This document shows, piece by piece, positions 27,278-36,134 of a stretch of DNA of 64,000 nt (the first letter of the stretch is position 1; each line of letters starts with the position of its first letter). The translations under genes were made by a program, and so were the position numbers. Location of the stretch: assembly GCA_022822905.1 (NCBI GenBank), contig JAJDYE010000016.1, positions 62,001-126,000 of the forward strand, given 5' to 3'. The stretch comes from Acidimicrobiia bacterium (GTDB lineage Bacteria; Actinomycetota; Acidimicrobiia; Acidimicrobiales; Bin134). The notes beneath the pieces were generated by a model that saw only the letters and a program-made list of their open reading frames with translations, was not told the origin of the DNA and made no database searches.

Positions 27278-28534
27278 ATGGCCATCTCGCTCGACGATCT
27301 CACTGCTGACACCTCCTTCACCCAGCACGTCAAGGGCCAAGTCACGTTTCTACCCGAGCCCGAGCGAGCCGACCGGTGGACGCCGATGGTCTCGGTGGAC
27401 GATCACATTGTGGAGCCTCTTGACGCCTTCACCGATCGATTCCCGGCCAAATATGCCGACGATGCTCCGCGGGTGGTCACGCTCGACGATGGATCGGAAA
27501 CCTGGCTGTACGCCGGGCACTCGCTGCCCAACGTGGGGTTCAACGCGGTGGTGGGCCGCCCGGTCAGCGAGTACAGCTTCGAACCCACCCGCTTCGAGGA
27601 CATGCGCCGGGGCTCATGGGACATCGACGCCCGGATCGCCGACATGGACCTCAACGGGGTCTACGCCTCGCTGTGCTTCCCGTCGTTCTTGCCCGGCTTC
27701 TGCGGACAGCGGTTCCAGCAGCTCACCGACGACCCCGACCTGGCCCTGGCCGCGGTGCGAGCCTGGAACGACTGGAACATCGAGGAGTGGTCCGGGGCCC
27801 GTCCCGACCGCATGATCCCCTGTCAGCTCACCTACTTCCTCGACCCCGAGGTGGGCGCGGCAGAGGTGTACCGCAACGCCGAGCGGGGCTACAAGGCCAT
27901 CAGCTTTTCCGAGGCCCCTCATTCTCTGGGGTTCCCCAGCCTGCACTCCGGCCATTGGGACCCGATCATGGCCGCCTGCGAGGAGACCGAGACCGTGGTG
28001 TGCCTGCACGTCGGCTCCTCGGGCACCTCGCCAGCCACCTCGCCCGACGCCCCCTCCGACACCGTGGGGGTGCTGTTCTTCGGCTACGCCATGTTCGCCG
28101 CGGTCGACTGGCTGTACTCCAAGATCCCGGTACGGTTCCCCAACATCAAGATAGCCCTCAGCGAGGGGGGCCTCGGCTGGGTAGCCGGTCTGTTGGACCG
28201 CCTGGAGCACGTCCGCAAGTACGACTCCATGTACGGCACCTGGAACGACGTGGAACTCTCCCCCGCCGACACCCTGCGCCGCAACTTCTGGTTCTGCGCC
28301 ATAGACGACCCCTCGGCCTTCGACCACCGCCACTACATCGGCCTGGAGAACCTGATGGTGGAGTCCGACTACCCCCACGCCGACTCCACCTGGCCCAACA
28401 CCCAGGAACTGCTCCGCAAACAGCTTGCCGGCATCCCCGCCGACGAGGTCGCCCGCATCTGCTGGGCCAACGCCAGCGACCTCTTCCGCCACCCCGTCCC
28501 CGACTCGGTGATCGCCGACCCCAACAGCTTCTGA
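27278..28534 (+). CDS. Amidohydrolase-family metal-dependent hydrolase (Amidohydro_2)
   Basis: 418 aa TIM-barrel hydrolase/decarboxylase of the ACMSD-like group. It begins with the metal-site segment VSVDDHIVEP near residue 38 and has the closing VESDYPHADSTWPNT near 365, plus HVGSSG near 247. Members decarboxylate or hydrolyse aromatic and cyclic acids. It is one of three such paralogues here (others at 39,390 and 58,295). Only four bases separate it from the acyl-CoA ligase gene, so a pathway that opens a ring or chain and then activates the acid with CoA is plausible. Confidence 0.9.
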   Translation: MAISLDDLTADTSFTQHVKGQVTFLPEPERADRWTPMVSVDDHIVEPLDAFTDRFPAKYADDAPRVVTLDDGSETWLYAGHSLPNVGFNAVVGRPVSEYSFEPTRFEDMRRGSWDIDARIADMDLNGVYASLCFPSFLPGFCGQRFQQLTDDPDLALAAVRAWNDWNIEEWSGARPDRMIPCQLTYFLDPEVGAAEVYRNAERGYKAISFSEAPHSLGFPSLHSGHWDPIMAACEETETVVCLHVGSSGTSPATSPDAPSDTVGVLFFGYAMFAAVDWLYSKIPVRFPNIKIALSEGGLGWVAGLLDRLEHVRKYDSMYGTWNDVELSPADTLRRNFWFCAIDDPSAFDHRHYIGLENLMVESDYPHADSTWPNTQELLRKQLAGIPADEVARICWANASDLFRHPVPDSVIADPNSF

Positions 28535-28538
28535 GACT

Positions 28539-30227
28539 GTGCCGAACGCGGCTGATCCTGAGGTGGCTGCCGCCTATATGGCGGCGGGTTGGTGGGGGCA
28601 TGAGACTCCTGCTGACCTGATTTGGCGCAATGCCGCCGAGCAGCCCGACGGCACCGCCTACGTCACGTGGAGCCGACCGCGAGACCCGGAGTCGCCGGGG
28701 ATCATCGACCGGACGACGTGGGCGGGTTACGACCGGTTATCCGACCGGGTGGCCGCTGCGCTGCTGGCCGCGGGGCTGGATCGGGGCGACCGGGTGGCGG
28801 TGATCCTGCCCGACAGCGCGGCGGTTCATGCCGCTTTCACCGGAGCCGACAAGGCGGGAGTGGTGGTAATGGGGATCGGCCACCGGGCTGGGTCGGCGGA
28901 GATCGCCCATCTGGTAGAGAAATCTGGGGCTCGGGCCATCATCACTGGCACCGACCGCCGGGAGCGCCCAGCCAACAACGCGGTGGCTGAATTGCGACGC
29001 AGCATTCCCGACCTGGCCCACCACATCACGATTGACGGCCCCGGCCAAGGGGCGGCCATCAGCCTCGACGGCCAGCCCGCCCCGTCTCCAGATTCGATCC
29101 TCAGCTTCGCCGAGGCCGTCGAGGCGCGTCGCCTAGGGGCCTCGGAGCTCTGCTTATTGAACTCCACGTCGGGCACAACCGGGCTGCCCAAGTGCGTCAT
29201 GCAGACCCACAACCGGTGGTTCTACTTCCATCAGAAGGCGGTGGAATACAGCGGGCTCGGTACCGACGAGGTGTTCTGCGTGCCGGTGCCGGCCCCGTTC
29301 GGCTTCGGGCTGTGGACCGCCCACTACACCCCCACCATCCTGGGTGTGCCCACTGTGGTGATGGCCGACTTCGACGCTGCCGCGCTGATCCGGCTCATCG
29401 AGGCGGAGCGGGTGACCGTTCTGTGCGCGGTCACCACCCAGTTCATCATGATGCTGAACTCGCCGGTGTTCGACGACCACGATTTGTCGTCGCTGCGGCT
29501 GATGTTCACCGGGGGCGAGGCCATTCCCTATCAGCGGGCATCCGAGTTCGAGGAGCGCACCGGCTGCACGGTGCTGAACTTCTACGGCTCCAACGAGACC
29601 GGGATGCTGAGCGGCACTCGTTTGGGCGATCCCCGGTCGGCCCGGCTGCGCTCCGGGGGCCGGTGCGAGCCAGAGATGGACTGTGCCCTCTACGACCCCG
29701 ATGACGGTTCCCTGCTTCCCGAGCTGCGAGGCCGGGGACAGCCCGCCTGCCGGGGACCGGCCACCGCCTTGGGCTACTACGACGATGCCAAGGCCAACAC
29801 CGAGCTGATGACCGACGATGGCCGGATGCTGATGGGCGACATCGTGGAGATCGACGACGACGGCTATCTGCGGGTGGTGGGGCGAACGTCGGACTTCATC
29901 ATCCGAGGGGGCAAGAACATCAGCGCCCCTGCGGTGGAAGACGAGGTGATGACCCACTCGGCAGTGGCCATGGTGGCCGCAGTGGCTGCCCCTGACCCGG
30001 TGTTCGGCGAGCGGGTGGCCGCCTACGTGGAGCTTGTGCCCAGCACCAGCCTGGATCTCGACGGATTACGAGAGCACCTGGCCAGCCGCGGAGTTTCCCG
30101 GGAGTGGTGGCCCGAGCACCTGTTCGTAGTCGACGCCCTCCCCCGGTCCTCGGGGGGCAAAGTAGCCAAGGGCCAGCTCAAAAAGGACGCCGCCGACCGG
30201 CTAAAGGCCGGGGAAGACCAGGCCTAG
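28539..30227 (+). CDS. AMP-dependent acyl-CoA synthetase/ligase
   Basis: 562 aa ANL-superfamily ligase; GTG start. The ATP P-loop is STSGTTGLPKCVMQTHN near 210, the A5 motif NFYGSNETG near 348, the hinge region in VGRTSDFIIRGGKNIS near 445 and the catalytic Lys in SSGGKVAKGQLKK close to the C-terminus. Substrate acid unknown. The last bases CTAG form stop codons for both this gene and the convergent gene. Confidence 0.93.
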   Translation: MPNAADPEVAAAYMAAGWWGHETPADLIWRNAAEQPDGTAYVTWSRPRDPESPGIIDRTTWAGYDRLSDRVAAALLAAGLDRGDRVAVILPDSAAVHAAFTGADKAGVVVMGIGHRAGSAEIAHLVEKSGARAIITGTDRRERPANNAVAELRRSIPDLAHHITIDGPGQGAAISLDGQPAPSPDSILSFAEAVEARRLGASELCLLNSTSGTTGLPKCVMQTHNRWFYFHQKAVEYSGLGTDEVFCVPVPAPFGFGLWTAHYTPTILGVPTVVMADFDAAALIRLIEAERVTVLCAVTTQFIMMLNSPVFDDHDLSSLRLMFTGGEAIPYQRASEFEERTGCTVLNFYGSNETGMLSGTRLGDPRSARLRSGGRCEPEMDCALYDPDDGSLLPELRGRGQPACRGPATALGYYDDAKANTELMTDDGRMLMGDIVEIDDDGYLRVVGRTSDFIIRGGKNISAPAVEDEVMTHSAVAMVAAVAAPDPVFGERVAAYVELVPSTSLDLDGLREHLASRGVSREWWPEHLFVVDALPRSSGGKVAKGQLKKDAADRLKAGEDQA

Positions 30228-30712
30228 CGCTGGGTCAGAACCATCGCCTGCCAGCGCCCGCTGAGTTGGAACTCCACGAGATTGGCCATGGCGTCAACCA
30301 GGAACTCCAACGCCACACGGGGGTCTTGACCTTCGGGCAGCTCGTACACCAAGCCCCGCTTGATGTGGTCTTGGCGCCGGTTCCAACCGTCGGGCTCGGC
30401 CACCCCCCGCTCCTCCAGCAGCTTGGAGGCGTGTCGCCCACCGGCGTGCTGCAAGCCCACCGAGGCGGGCTGCCACTTGTCCCGGTAATGGTGGCCCGGC
30501 ACCCAGGTGCCGAGCGGAACGGCCGGTCCCTTCGCGGTGAACAACTTGAATATGGGCGACTCGGGAGGCCGATCCTCATCGGCCACCAGCGGCTGCACGT
30601 TGATCCACCCCGACCCATCGCCCCGGGCGGCCAGGGTCAGCATCTCGTGGACCACTTCCTCCAGAGCCAGCCGCTCAAACCGGATGGGCCGCTTATCGAG
30701 CGCCATCTCCAC
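30224..30712 (-). CDS. Conserved-looking protein of unknown function
   Basis: 162 aa, not recognised. No signal or membrane helix. It has a compact polar composition with a GTWVPGHHYRDKWQP segment near 68-82 and a C-terminal helical part (EFLVDAMANLVEFQLSGRWQ). It shares the CTAG stop with the upstream ligase on the other strand. Two further minus-strand genes (SnoaL-like and cupin) lie upstream and may be cotranscribed, suggesting a catabolic context. Confidence 0.72.
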   Translation of the reverse strand: MEMALDKRPIRFERLALEEVVHEMLTLAARGDGSGWINVQPLVADEDRPPESPIFKLFTAKGPAVPLGTWVPGHHYRDKWQPASVGLQHAGGRHASKLLEERGVAEPDGWNRRQDHIKRGLVYELPEGQDPRVALEFLVDAMANLVEFQLSGRWQAMVLTQR

Positions 30713-30748
30713 TCCCAGGTTGCGAAGCCGCCTCGGCCCAGACGGGAA

Positions 30749-31288
30749 TCACCCCCGAGGCTCCCCCATCAGCCCTCGGCGGGTGTAGGTGATGTCGGAC
30801 CGATCCCGGTAGCCGATGGTGAAATCGTCGTCGTAGGGGAATGAGTAATTCAGCTCCAGGGTGTAGCGCCACTCGAATGCGCATATCCGGGTGGCGATCA
30901 GCCAGGGACCGCCGTCGCGCCGCTCGAACCGGTCCACGTAGCGCAGCCCCATGCGCATGTCGGAACCAGGACCCTCCTCGGTGGGGTGCACCACATGGTG
31001 GGCGTTGCAGTACGTCTCAACGTAAGCCACATCGCCCTCGAGCTGGATGCGGGACTGGCCCAGCAGGTGCTGGGTGTAGTCGAAGTGCACCAGCACCTCC
31101 AGCACCCAGTCGGCAAACTCCGTCGGGCTGCCACGAAAGTTGTTGTGGTCGTCGAAGCCGTCAGGGTGATAGCCGGAGACGATCAGCTCCTTGTCGAGCC
31201 GGTCGGTGCCCCGGGCCACCCGGTGGAGGGTGTCGGTGATCTCGTCTTTGTCCAGCAGCGCTTGGAGCCTCAGGTCGAGATCAGCCAT
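30749..31288 (-). CDS. SnoaL-like / NTF2-fold protein
   Basis: 179 aa. Begins with the SnoaL_4-type pattern LDLRLQALLDKDEITDTLHRVARGTDRLD, and has a VAYVETYCNAHHVVH beta stretch and RYVDRFERRDGGPWLIA near the middle. These NTF2-fold proteins include cyclases, dehydratases and small subunits of ring-hydroxylating dioxygenases; several act on polyketide or aromatic compounds. It overlaps the upstream cupin gene by eight bases, which argues for one pathway. Confidence 0.88.
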   Translation of the reverse strand: MADLDLRLQALLDKDEITDTLHRVARGTDRLDKELIVSGYHPDGFDDHNNFRGSPTEFADWVLEVLVHFDYTQHLLGQSRIQLEGDVAYVETYCNAHHVVHPTEEGPGSDMRMGLRYVDRFERRDGGPWLIATRICAFEWRYTLELNYSFPYDDDFTIGYRDRSDITYTRRGLMGEPRG

Positions 31289-32249
31289 CCCCCACCCCGA
31301 TCATCACCGCCGAGAGGGTGAACGGGCCGTCGCCGGTGTTGCGCCAGGCGTGCTCGGTGCCCCGCTGAATCACACAGTCGCCCGCGGTGAGATGCGTCGG
31401 AGGCTGGCCGGGCAGCTCCAAGTCCACCGTGCCCTGGGCGATCCGCACGAAGTCGATGGTGGGAGTTTGGTGCATCAACGCAGCCTGGTCGGCCATCGAC
31501 GCCGGGATGGTGACCTGCTTCCAGGTGACTCCTCCGCCAGGGGGATTGAGCTGCATCTCCGACTGGGGAGCGTCGCCGCCCTGGAACTCGCTGACCACGG
31601 GGGCGAAGGTGTGCCACAGCTCGGCGGTCAGCAGTCCGCCGTCGGACTGCGATGCGGTGGCCGGGGGGCCGTCGGCGCACACCCCGTCGCCGTCGGTCAC
31701 GATCCTGCGAGGTCCGACGGTGCCAACGGATGCCCCAGCGAAACCGGGATCAGCACCGTCGCCCACTCCCAGCATGCCTACTCCCAACATTGTCGCGCTG
31801 AATGTGCAGGGATCGTCGCCGATCACGATCCACCGATGCCACGTGCCCCGCTGAATAACACAGTCACCAGCGGCCAACTCCACCCAATGCTCGTTCAACT
31901 CCAACCGGATCTGCCCCGAGATGATCTCGATGAAGTCGATGGTGGGAGTGACGTGAAAGCCGACCCGGTCTTGGTCGAATCGGGGGTCATCGAGTGGGCC
32001 GATCGCCTTGCCTCCCGAGGGCTTCAATGTGAACAGCCGCCACGAGATCCCACCGGGCGGGGGAACGAAGTCCTTGCGATCGTCCGGCTCCTCTCCGCCG
32101 TCATCCACCGTGGCAGGACGCTGCCCGACGTACCACATGCTGGCCGTGCTCCGCCCCAAGAAGCTCGACGGTGCCTGCCCGTCGGAGATGATGACCGGTG
32201 CCCCGCTGTCGTCGTGCCCGGTAACGATTCGCCGCCATGTGAATGCCAT
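31281..32249 (-). CDS. Two-domain cupin protein
   Basis: 322 aa with an internal duplication. Cupin copy one is centred on residues 110-165 (TPTIDFIEIISGQIRLELN, then AAGDCVIQRGTWHRW) and copy two on about 262-315 (TPTIDFVRIAQGTVDLELP, then TAGDCVIQRGTEHAW). Both have the GDCVIQRGT..H core, but the usual first metal motif with two histidines is weak. It may bind a metal through few ligands or act as a non-enzymatic binder. It resembles bicupin dioxygenases in layout only. Divergent from the etf fusion across 85 bases. Confidence 0.85.
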   Translation of the reverse strand: MAFTWRRIVTGHDDSGAPVIISDGQAPSSFLGRSTASMWYVGQRPATVDDGGEEPDDRKDFVPPPGGISWRLFTLKPSGGKAIGPLDDPRFDQDRVGFHVTPTIDFIEIISGQIRLELNEHWVELAAGDCVIQRGTWHRWIVIGDDPCTFSATMLGVGMLGVGDGADPGFAGASVGTVGPRRIVTDGDGVCADGPPATASQSDGGLLTAELWHTFAPVVSEFQGGDAPQSEMQLNPPGGGVTWKQVTIPASMADQAALMHQTPTIDFVRIAQGTVDLELPGQPPTHLTAGDCVIQRGTEHAWRNTGDGPFTLSAVMIGVGDG

Positions 32250-32334
32250 CCGGCAACCGTAGCGGCCCGCAGCAACCCCGACGCACGTTGCCCAATCCGA
32301 AGAAGCACCACCCCACTAGGTAGCCTCGGAGCAG

Positions 32335-34173
32335 ATGTTTGACCCGCCTGATGACGTGATTGCGCCGGAACGCCCCCTTCGAGTGGCTGTATTGGTCAAG
32401 CAGATCCCGGTGTTTGAGGACATGGTTCTCGGGCCCGATGGCCGCATGGTGCGAGACGGCATCGACATGCACATGAACGACTACTGCCGCCGCGCCGTAG
32501 CCAAGGGCACCGAGGTGGCCCGGGCCAGCGGGGGCACGGTGACCGTGTTGACGCTGGGACCGCCGTCGGCCGAAAACGTGTGCCGGGAGGCCCTCCTTTT
32601 TGGGGTGGACGCTGGAATCCATATCTGCGACCCGGAGTTCGCCGGGTCCGACACTTGGGCCACCGCCAAAGCTCTGGCCGCCGCCCTGGAGAGGTTCGGA
32701 CCGTTCGACCTGGTGATGATGGGACGCAATTCGGTGGACTCCGACACCGGCCAGGTGCCACCGCAGTTGGCCGAGCTGATGAGCTTGCCGTTCGCCACCG
32801 GGGTTCGGCACTTCTCCCTTCACGGCGACCGCCTGGAGCTGCGGTTGGAACACGACGACGAGTGGGTCGACGTGGAAGTAGAGCTGCCCGCGGTGGTGTC
32901 ATGCGCCGAGCGATTGTGCGACCCGTGCAAGATCAAGGATCCGGAGGCCTGGGCCACGGTGGACAGCTCCCACATCCAGACGGTGAGCGCCGCCGACTTG
33001 GGCCCCGGTCCGTGGGGTCAGGAGGCCAGCCCCACCACGGTCGGGCCAGTTCAGATGATCGACGTAGAGCGCGGCCGTCAGATGATGACCGGCACGCTGG
33101 ACGAGCAGATCGATCAGGCGGTGGCCATCTTGGCCGACAAGGGGGCGCTGGCCTCCGGCTCGAGTGCCGAGCCTCCCCTGGTTCCCGAGCGGGTTATGGC
33201 TGGTGATGATGGTCCTGCCATTGCCGTGCTGGTGGAGCCCGGACGCGGACGGGTGAACCGGGAGCTCCTCGGAGCTGCCGCCGAACTGGCCGCAGAGATC
33301 GGCGGTTGGGTGGCCGCCATCGGTCCCGATCTGGACGACCCCGACGAGGATCTGAGCTCATGGGGAGCCGATGAGCAGATCGCTGTCGTGAATCACGACA
33401 ACGGCACATCGCTGGTCGAAGAAGACCTGGCGGCGGCCATGTCGGCGTGGGCAGCCGAGACCCAGCCATGGGCCGTGCTGGCACCGGGCACCGCTTGGGG
33501 CCGTGAGGTGGCCTCCCGTATGGCGGCAAGGCTGGGCGCTGGCCTCACCGGCGACGCGGTCGGGCTGAAGGTGGATGACCACGGGAAGCTGATCGCCTTG
33601 AAACCGGCTTTCGGGGGATGGCTGGTGGCCGAGATTCTCTGTGCTTCCCCCATCCAAATGGCCACGGTGCGCCCCGGGGTACTGCCCTTCCCCCGGCCCA
33701 ATACCGACCGCCCCCCGGCCCGCCGATTGTCGCTGAAATCTCCCGGCCAGAGCCGCCTGGAGATCATCCGGCGCTACCGGGACGACGACAGCGATGAGCT
33801 GGCCAACGCCTCGGTGGTGATCGGCGTGGGCCAAGGGGTGGATCCAACCGACTACCCCAAGCTGGAGAAGCATCAGGACGCCATAGGGGCCGCCCTGTGC
33901 GCCACCCGCAAGGTCACCGACTACGGCTGGATGCCCCGGGCCCGCCAAGTGGGCATCACCGGCCACAGCATCAGCCCGCGGCTCTACTTCGCTATCGGCA
34001 TGAGCGGAAAATTCAACCACACCGTGGGCGTCCGCAACGCCGGCACGGTGGTGGGCATCAACCCCGACCCCGACGCTCCCCTATGGGAGATCGTAGACAT
34101 CGGCTTTGTGGGCGACTGGGCCGAGGTGTTCGACGCGCTCATCCCCCGCCTGGCCGAAGCCCTGGCCGGCTGA
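32335..34173 (+). CDS. Fused electron transfer flavoprotein, EtfB-EtfA in one chain
   Basis: 612 aa. Residues about 17-265 are EtfB-like (VAVLVKQIPVFED at the start, GRNSVDSDTGQVPPQLAELM in the middle). After a linker, residues from about 293 are EtfA-like (IAVLVEPGRGRVNREL), ending with the FAD domain (VGITGHSISPRLYFAIGMSGKFNH, split around residues 540-565, and VVGINPDPDAPLW). Normally these are two genes. The heterodimer takes electrons from acyl-CoA and related dehydrogenases and passes them to the quinone pool; fusion should fix 1:1 stoichiometry. No Etf-QO is adjacent. Confidence 0.93.
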   Translation: MFDPPDDVIAPERPLRVAVLVKQIPVFEDMVLGPDGRMVRDGIDMHMNDYCRRAVAKGTEVARASGGTVTVLTLGPPSAENVCREALLFGVDAGIHICDPEFAGSDTWATAKALAAALERFGPFDLVMMGRNSVDSDTGQVPPQLAELMSLPFATGVRHFSLHGDRLELRLEHDDEWVDVEVELPAVVSCAERLCDPCKIKDPEAWATVDSSHIQTVSAADLGPGPWGQEASPTTVGPVQMIDVERGRQMMTGTLDEQIDQAVAILADKGALASGSSAEPPLVPERVMAGDDGPAIAVLVEPGRGRVNRELLGAAAELAAEIGGWVAAIGPDLDDPDEDLSSWGADEQIAVVNHDNGTSLVEEDLAAAMSAWAAETQPWAVLAPGTAWGREVASRMAARLGAGLTGDAVGLKVDDHGKLIALKPAFGGWLVAEILCASPIQMATVRPGVLPFPRPNTDRPPARRLSLKSPGQSRLEIIRRYRDDDSDELANASVVIGVGQGVDPTDYPKLEKHQDAIGAALCATRKVTDYGWMPRARQVGITGHSISPRLYFAIGMSGKFNHTVGVRNAGTVVGINPDPDAPLWEIVDIGFVGDWAEVFDALIPRLAEALAG

Positions 34174-34184
34174 CTCGCTCGCTA

Positions 34185-35009
34185 ATGGGCGCTGACGAGG
34201 CAACGTCGGCTGCTGCTGAGAGTTGGTTCACGAGGGCCGTTTCCCTAGCAAAGCAGTCCGCGTCGTGCTGGCGGGAGGGCGAAGGCGGCACCGGAGCAGC
34301 CGAGATCGCCTTCTGGTCAGCGGTATCGCTGTTTCCGGCCGCAGTGGCCGCGGCGGCCATCGCCTCCACAGTTCGGACTGTGTCTGATCGAATCGCCGAC
34401 CGGTTCAACGAGTGGCTGGCCGACGCCGGGCAGACCGCGCTCAGCGATGTGGACAGCACCATCGGCGAGGAGTTCGCCGACGTGGTCTCCGCTCCCCCGG
34501 CGGCCACGTCCATCGCCGCAGTGGTTGCAGTGTGGGGCACCATGCGGGCCGCAGCCGCCGCCTGTCGGGCCGTCCGCCGGGTGCGGGGCGCCCCCCGCCG
34601 GTCGTGGTGGCTGGAACGGTTCACCGGATTTTGGCTCCTGGTGGGCGCGCTTCCTCTGATCGCCGGACCCACCGCCATAGCGGTCTGGGTCGACCCCCGG
34701 CTGGCCCCAGTGGTCGGCTTCATATCTGCATTGGCCGTGTTCTCCCTGGTGCAGAAAATGTCCTGCCCCCACCAGCCATGGCGCCATCACCTGATCGGCG
34801 GCTTGGTGTCGGCCCTCTGGTTCTCTGTGGTTTCGGCCATCGCCGCGGTAGCCGTGAACTGGACCGTAGGCGGCACCGCCATCACCGTGGCCACCGCCGG
34901 AACCCTGGCCGCCCTCAGCTGGCTATGGGCCGCCGCCTGCGGCGTCACCGCCGGCGCCGCAGTCGCCGGCGCCCTCGGCCAGCGCTATGACGGGGGCTAT
35001 ACGAGTTGA
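34185..35009 (+). CDS. YihY/BrkB-like integral membrane protein
   Basis: 274 aa from ATG 34185. The opening AAEIAFWSAVSLFPAAVAAAAIA (residues near 42-62, in two parts) resembles the first helix of the YihY family, once mis-named ribonuclease BN. Five to six hydrophobic stretches follow (around 107-125, 144-165, 172-190, 200-225, 228-265). Identification is from pattern and is weaker than for enzymes. Starts 11 bases after the etf fusion; the longer frame from 33897 overlaps etf and is not coding. Confidence 0.65.
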   Translation: MGADEATSAAAESWFTRAVSLAKQSASCWREGEGGTGAAEIAFWSAVSLFPAAVAAAAIASTVRTVSDRIADRFNEWLADAGQTALSDVDSTIGEEFADVVSAPPAATSIAAVVAVWGTMRAAAAACRAVRRVRGAPRRSWWLERFTGFWLLVGALPLIAGPTAIAVWVDPRLAPVVGFISALAVFSLVQKMSCPHQPWRHHLIGGLVSALWFSVVSAIAAVAVNWTVGGTAITVATAGTLAALSWLWAAACGVTAGAAVAGALGQRYDGGYTS

Positions 35010-35069
35010 CTGGACTCTGAGTATTAGCTCAAAGCCTGCGAACCATCGAGCGTGGAGTACGGTCGGGCC

Positions 35070-35414
35070 ATGACCGAACCTCGTCAGCCCGATGTGCTCA
35101 GCCGCCTGCCCATTCCCGATGAAGTCCGCGATGACGTGATGGAAATGCTGAAAGTGGGACCGTCTGCTGTGTGGGGTCGGCCTGTGCTGAGCCGCCGGGA
35201 GCGCAGCCTGGCCACCATCGCCATGATGACCGCTCTGGGCAACGAGTTTGCCATCCGCGAGCACGTCATCATGGGCTTGGACTCTTTCGGCCTGAGCCGG
35301 GAAGAGATCTGCGAGGTCATGATCCAAGCCGCCATCTACGCCGGATTCCCCGCCGCCATGAAGGCCTTCGAAATCGCCACCGAGACCTTCGCCGAACGCG
35401 ATGTCACTGCTTGA
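35070..35414 (+). CDS. Carboxymuconolactone decarboxylase family protein, PcaC type
   Basis: 114 aa all-helical protein. It carries RERSLATIAMMTALGNEFAIREHVIMGL and the closing EEICEVMIQAAIYAGFPAAMKA typical of gamma-carboxymuconolactone decarboxylase; the CxxC of AhpD peroxidases is absent, so it is not a peroxidase. ATG 35070 follows GTCGGGCC, the same short leader seen before other genes here. Role in protocatechuate-type ring degradation is possible but no pca genes are near. A fragment of a similar gene lies downstream at 36,135. Confidence 0.9.
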   Translation: MTEPRQPDVLSRLPIPDEVRDDVMEMLKVGPSAVWGRPVLSRRERSLATIAMMTALGNEFAIREHVIMGLDSFGLSREEICEVMIQAAIYAGFPAAMKAFEIATETFAERDVTA

Positions 35415-35468
35415 GAGCAAGAACATCCAATAACCAGTTTATAGTATTTTCAGTATATTCTATGTATT

Positions 35469-35705
35469 GTGAATGCCACTGGGCGGCGTCGCCCACGACA
35501 TCCGAACAAGGACTTCGAGCTGCTCTTGAAGGCAGCAGAGAAGCGCGAATGGCGGATCATGCGACAGAAGCGCTACTTCCGAGCGCTTTGCCGTGAGCCT
35601 TGTCAGTGCTCGATATCAGTCATGCTTACGCCGTCTGGGTCTCGTACCCTGGTAAACACGCGCAAGCGCTTTGAGCGTTGCCTCGGTTGGCGGAAGGAGG
35701 GATAA
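35469..35705 (+). CDS. HicA-like small basic protein, putative toxin
   Basis: 78 aa, GTG start. Strongly basic. The RHPNKDF segment at residues 10-16, an AEKREWRI helix, clustered cysteines 41, 45 and 47 and a TPSGSRTLVNTRKRFERC end resemble a family of small proteins I know as HicA-like toxins that begin with RHPNK and pair with a downstream acidic partner. The gene ends two bases before the next start, and its last codons hold the partner's Shine-Dalgarno. A-plus-T content of the leader (35,430-35,470) is much higher than the surroundings, a sign of transfer. The activity is not shown. Confidence 0.65.
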   Translation: MNATGRRRPRHPNKDFELLLKAAEKREWRIMRQKRYFRALCREPCQCSISVMLTPSGSRTLVNTRKRFERCLGWRKEG

Positions 35706-35707
35706 CG

Positions 35708-36133
35708 GTGGGAACCACCCAAGTGGAGGTGACTTACGAGGGCGTTCTCATGGCTGTTGATAGCGACGCCGAGCGGCATCTGACCAGCGAAGAGTTCTCG
35801 GTTGCCTTCGAGCAGATGGCTGACAAGCTCTACGAGATAAGCGGCCTGGTGGATCCGAGCCTATGGGGCCAGGCCTCGAATGGCCAGATAGAACTGGAGT
35901 TCTGTTTGCCCAGTGCCTACAACACAGAGAAGGCGACAGCGCACGCTTTGGCGATAATCGCGGAAGTAAGCGCAGCCGGAGGGATCGAGATGGACTGGTG
36001 CAGCGAATCCGCCCAAAGTGCCGGGGAACCCACAACGCTCAAGGCCTCGAGGGCCGCGAACTCCGCCCCAGAGTGTCCCCGGCTTGTGCTGCATGGAGCG
36101 CACCGAATGACTGAGGTGCTGCCCAGTCCGTAG
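35708..36133 (+). CDS. Putative antitoxin-like partner of the HicA-like protein
   Basis: 141 aa. GTG at 35708 follows a perfect AAGGAGG (35694-35700) at seven bases spacing, which decides the start. Residues 1-105 look like a small alpha/beta fold, acidic, with VTYEGVLMAVDSDAERHLT at the start and an AHALAIIAEVSAAGGIEMDW end, a pattern I associate with partners of RHPNK proteins. The last 35 residues are unlike this and may have been added by readthrough into the flanking sequence. Function is inferred from the pair arrangement only. Confidence 0.62.
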   Translation: MGTTQVEVTYEGVLMAVDSDAERHLTSEEFSVAFEQMADKLYEISGLVDPSLWGQASNGQIELEFCLPSAYNTEKATAHALAIIAEVSAAGGIEMDWCSESAQSAGEPTTLKASRAANSAPECPRLVLHGAHRMTEVLPSP

Positions 36134-36134
36134 C

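Noticed and set aside
35415-35468. A promoter for the toxin-antitoxin-like unit in the AT-rich leader.
   Set aside because: The stretch is AT-rich, but I could not pick -35 and -10 boxes with acceptable spacing, so no promoter is claimed.
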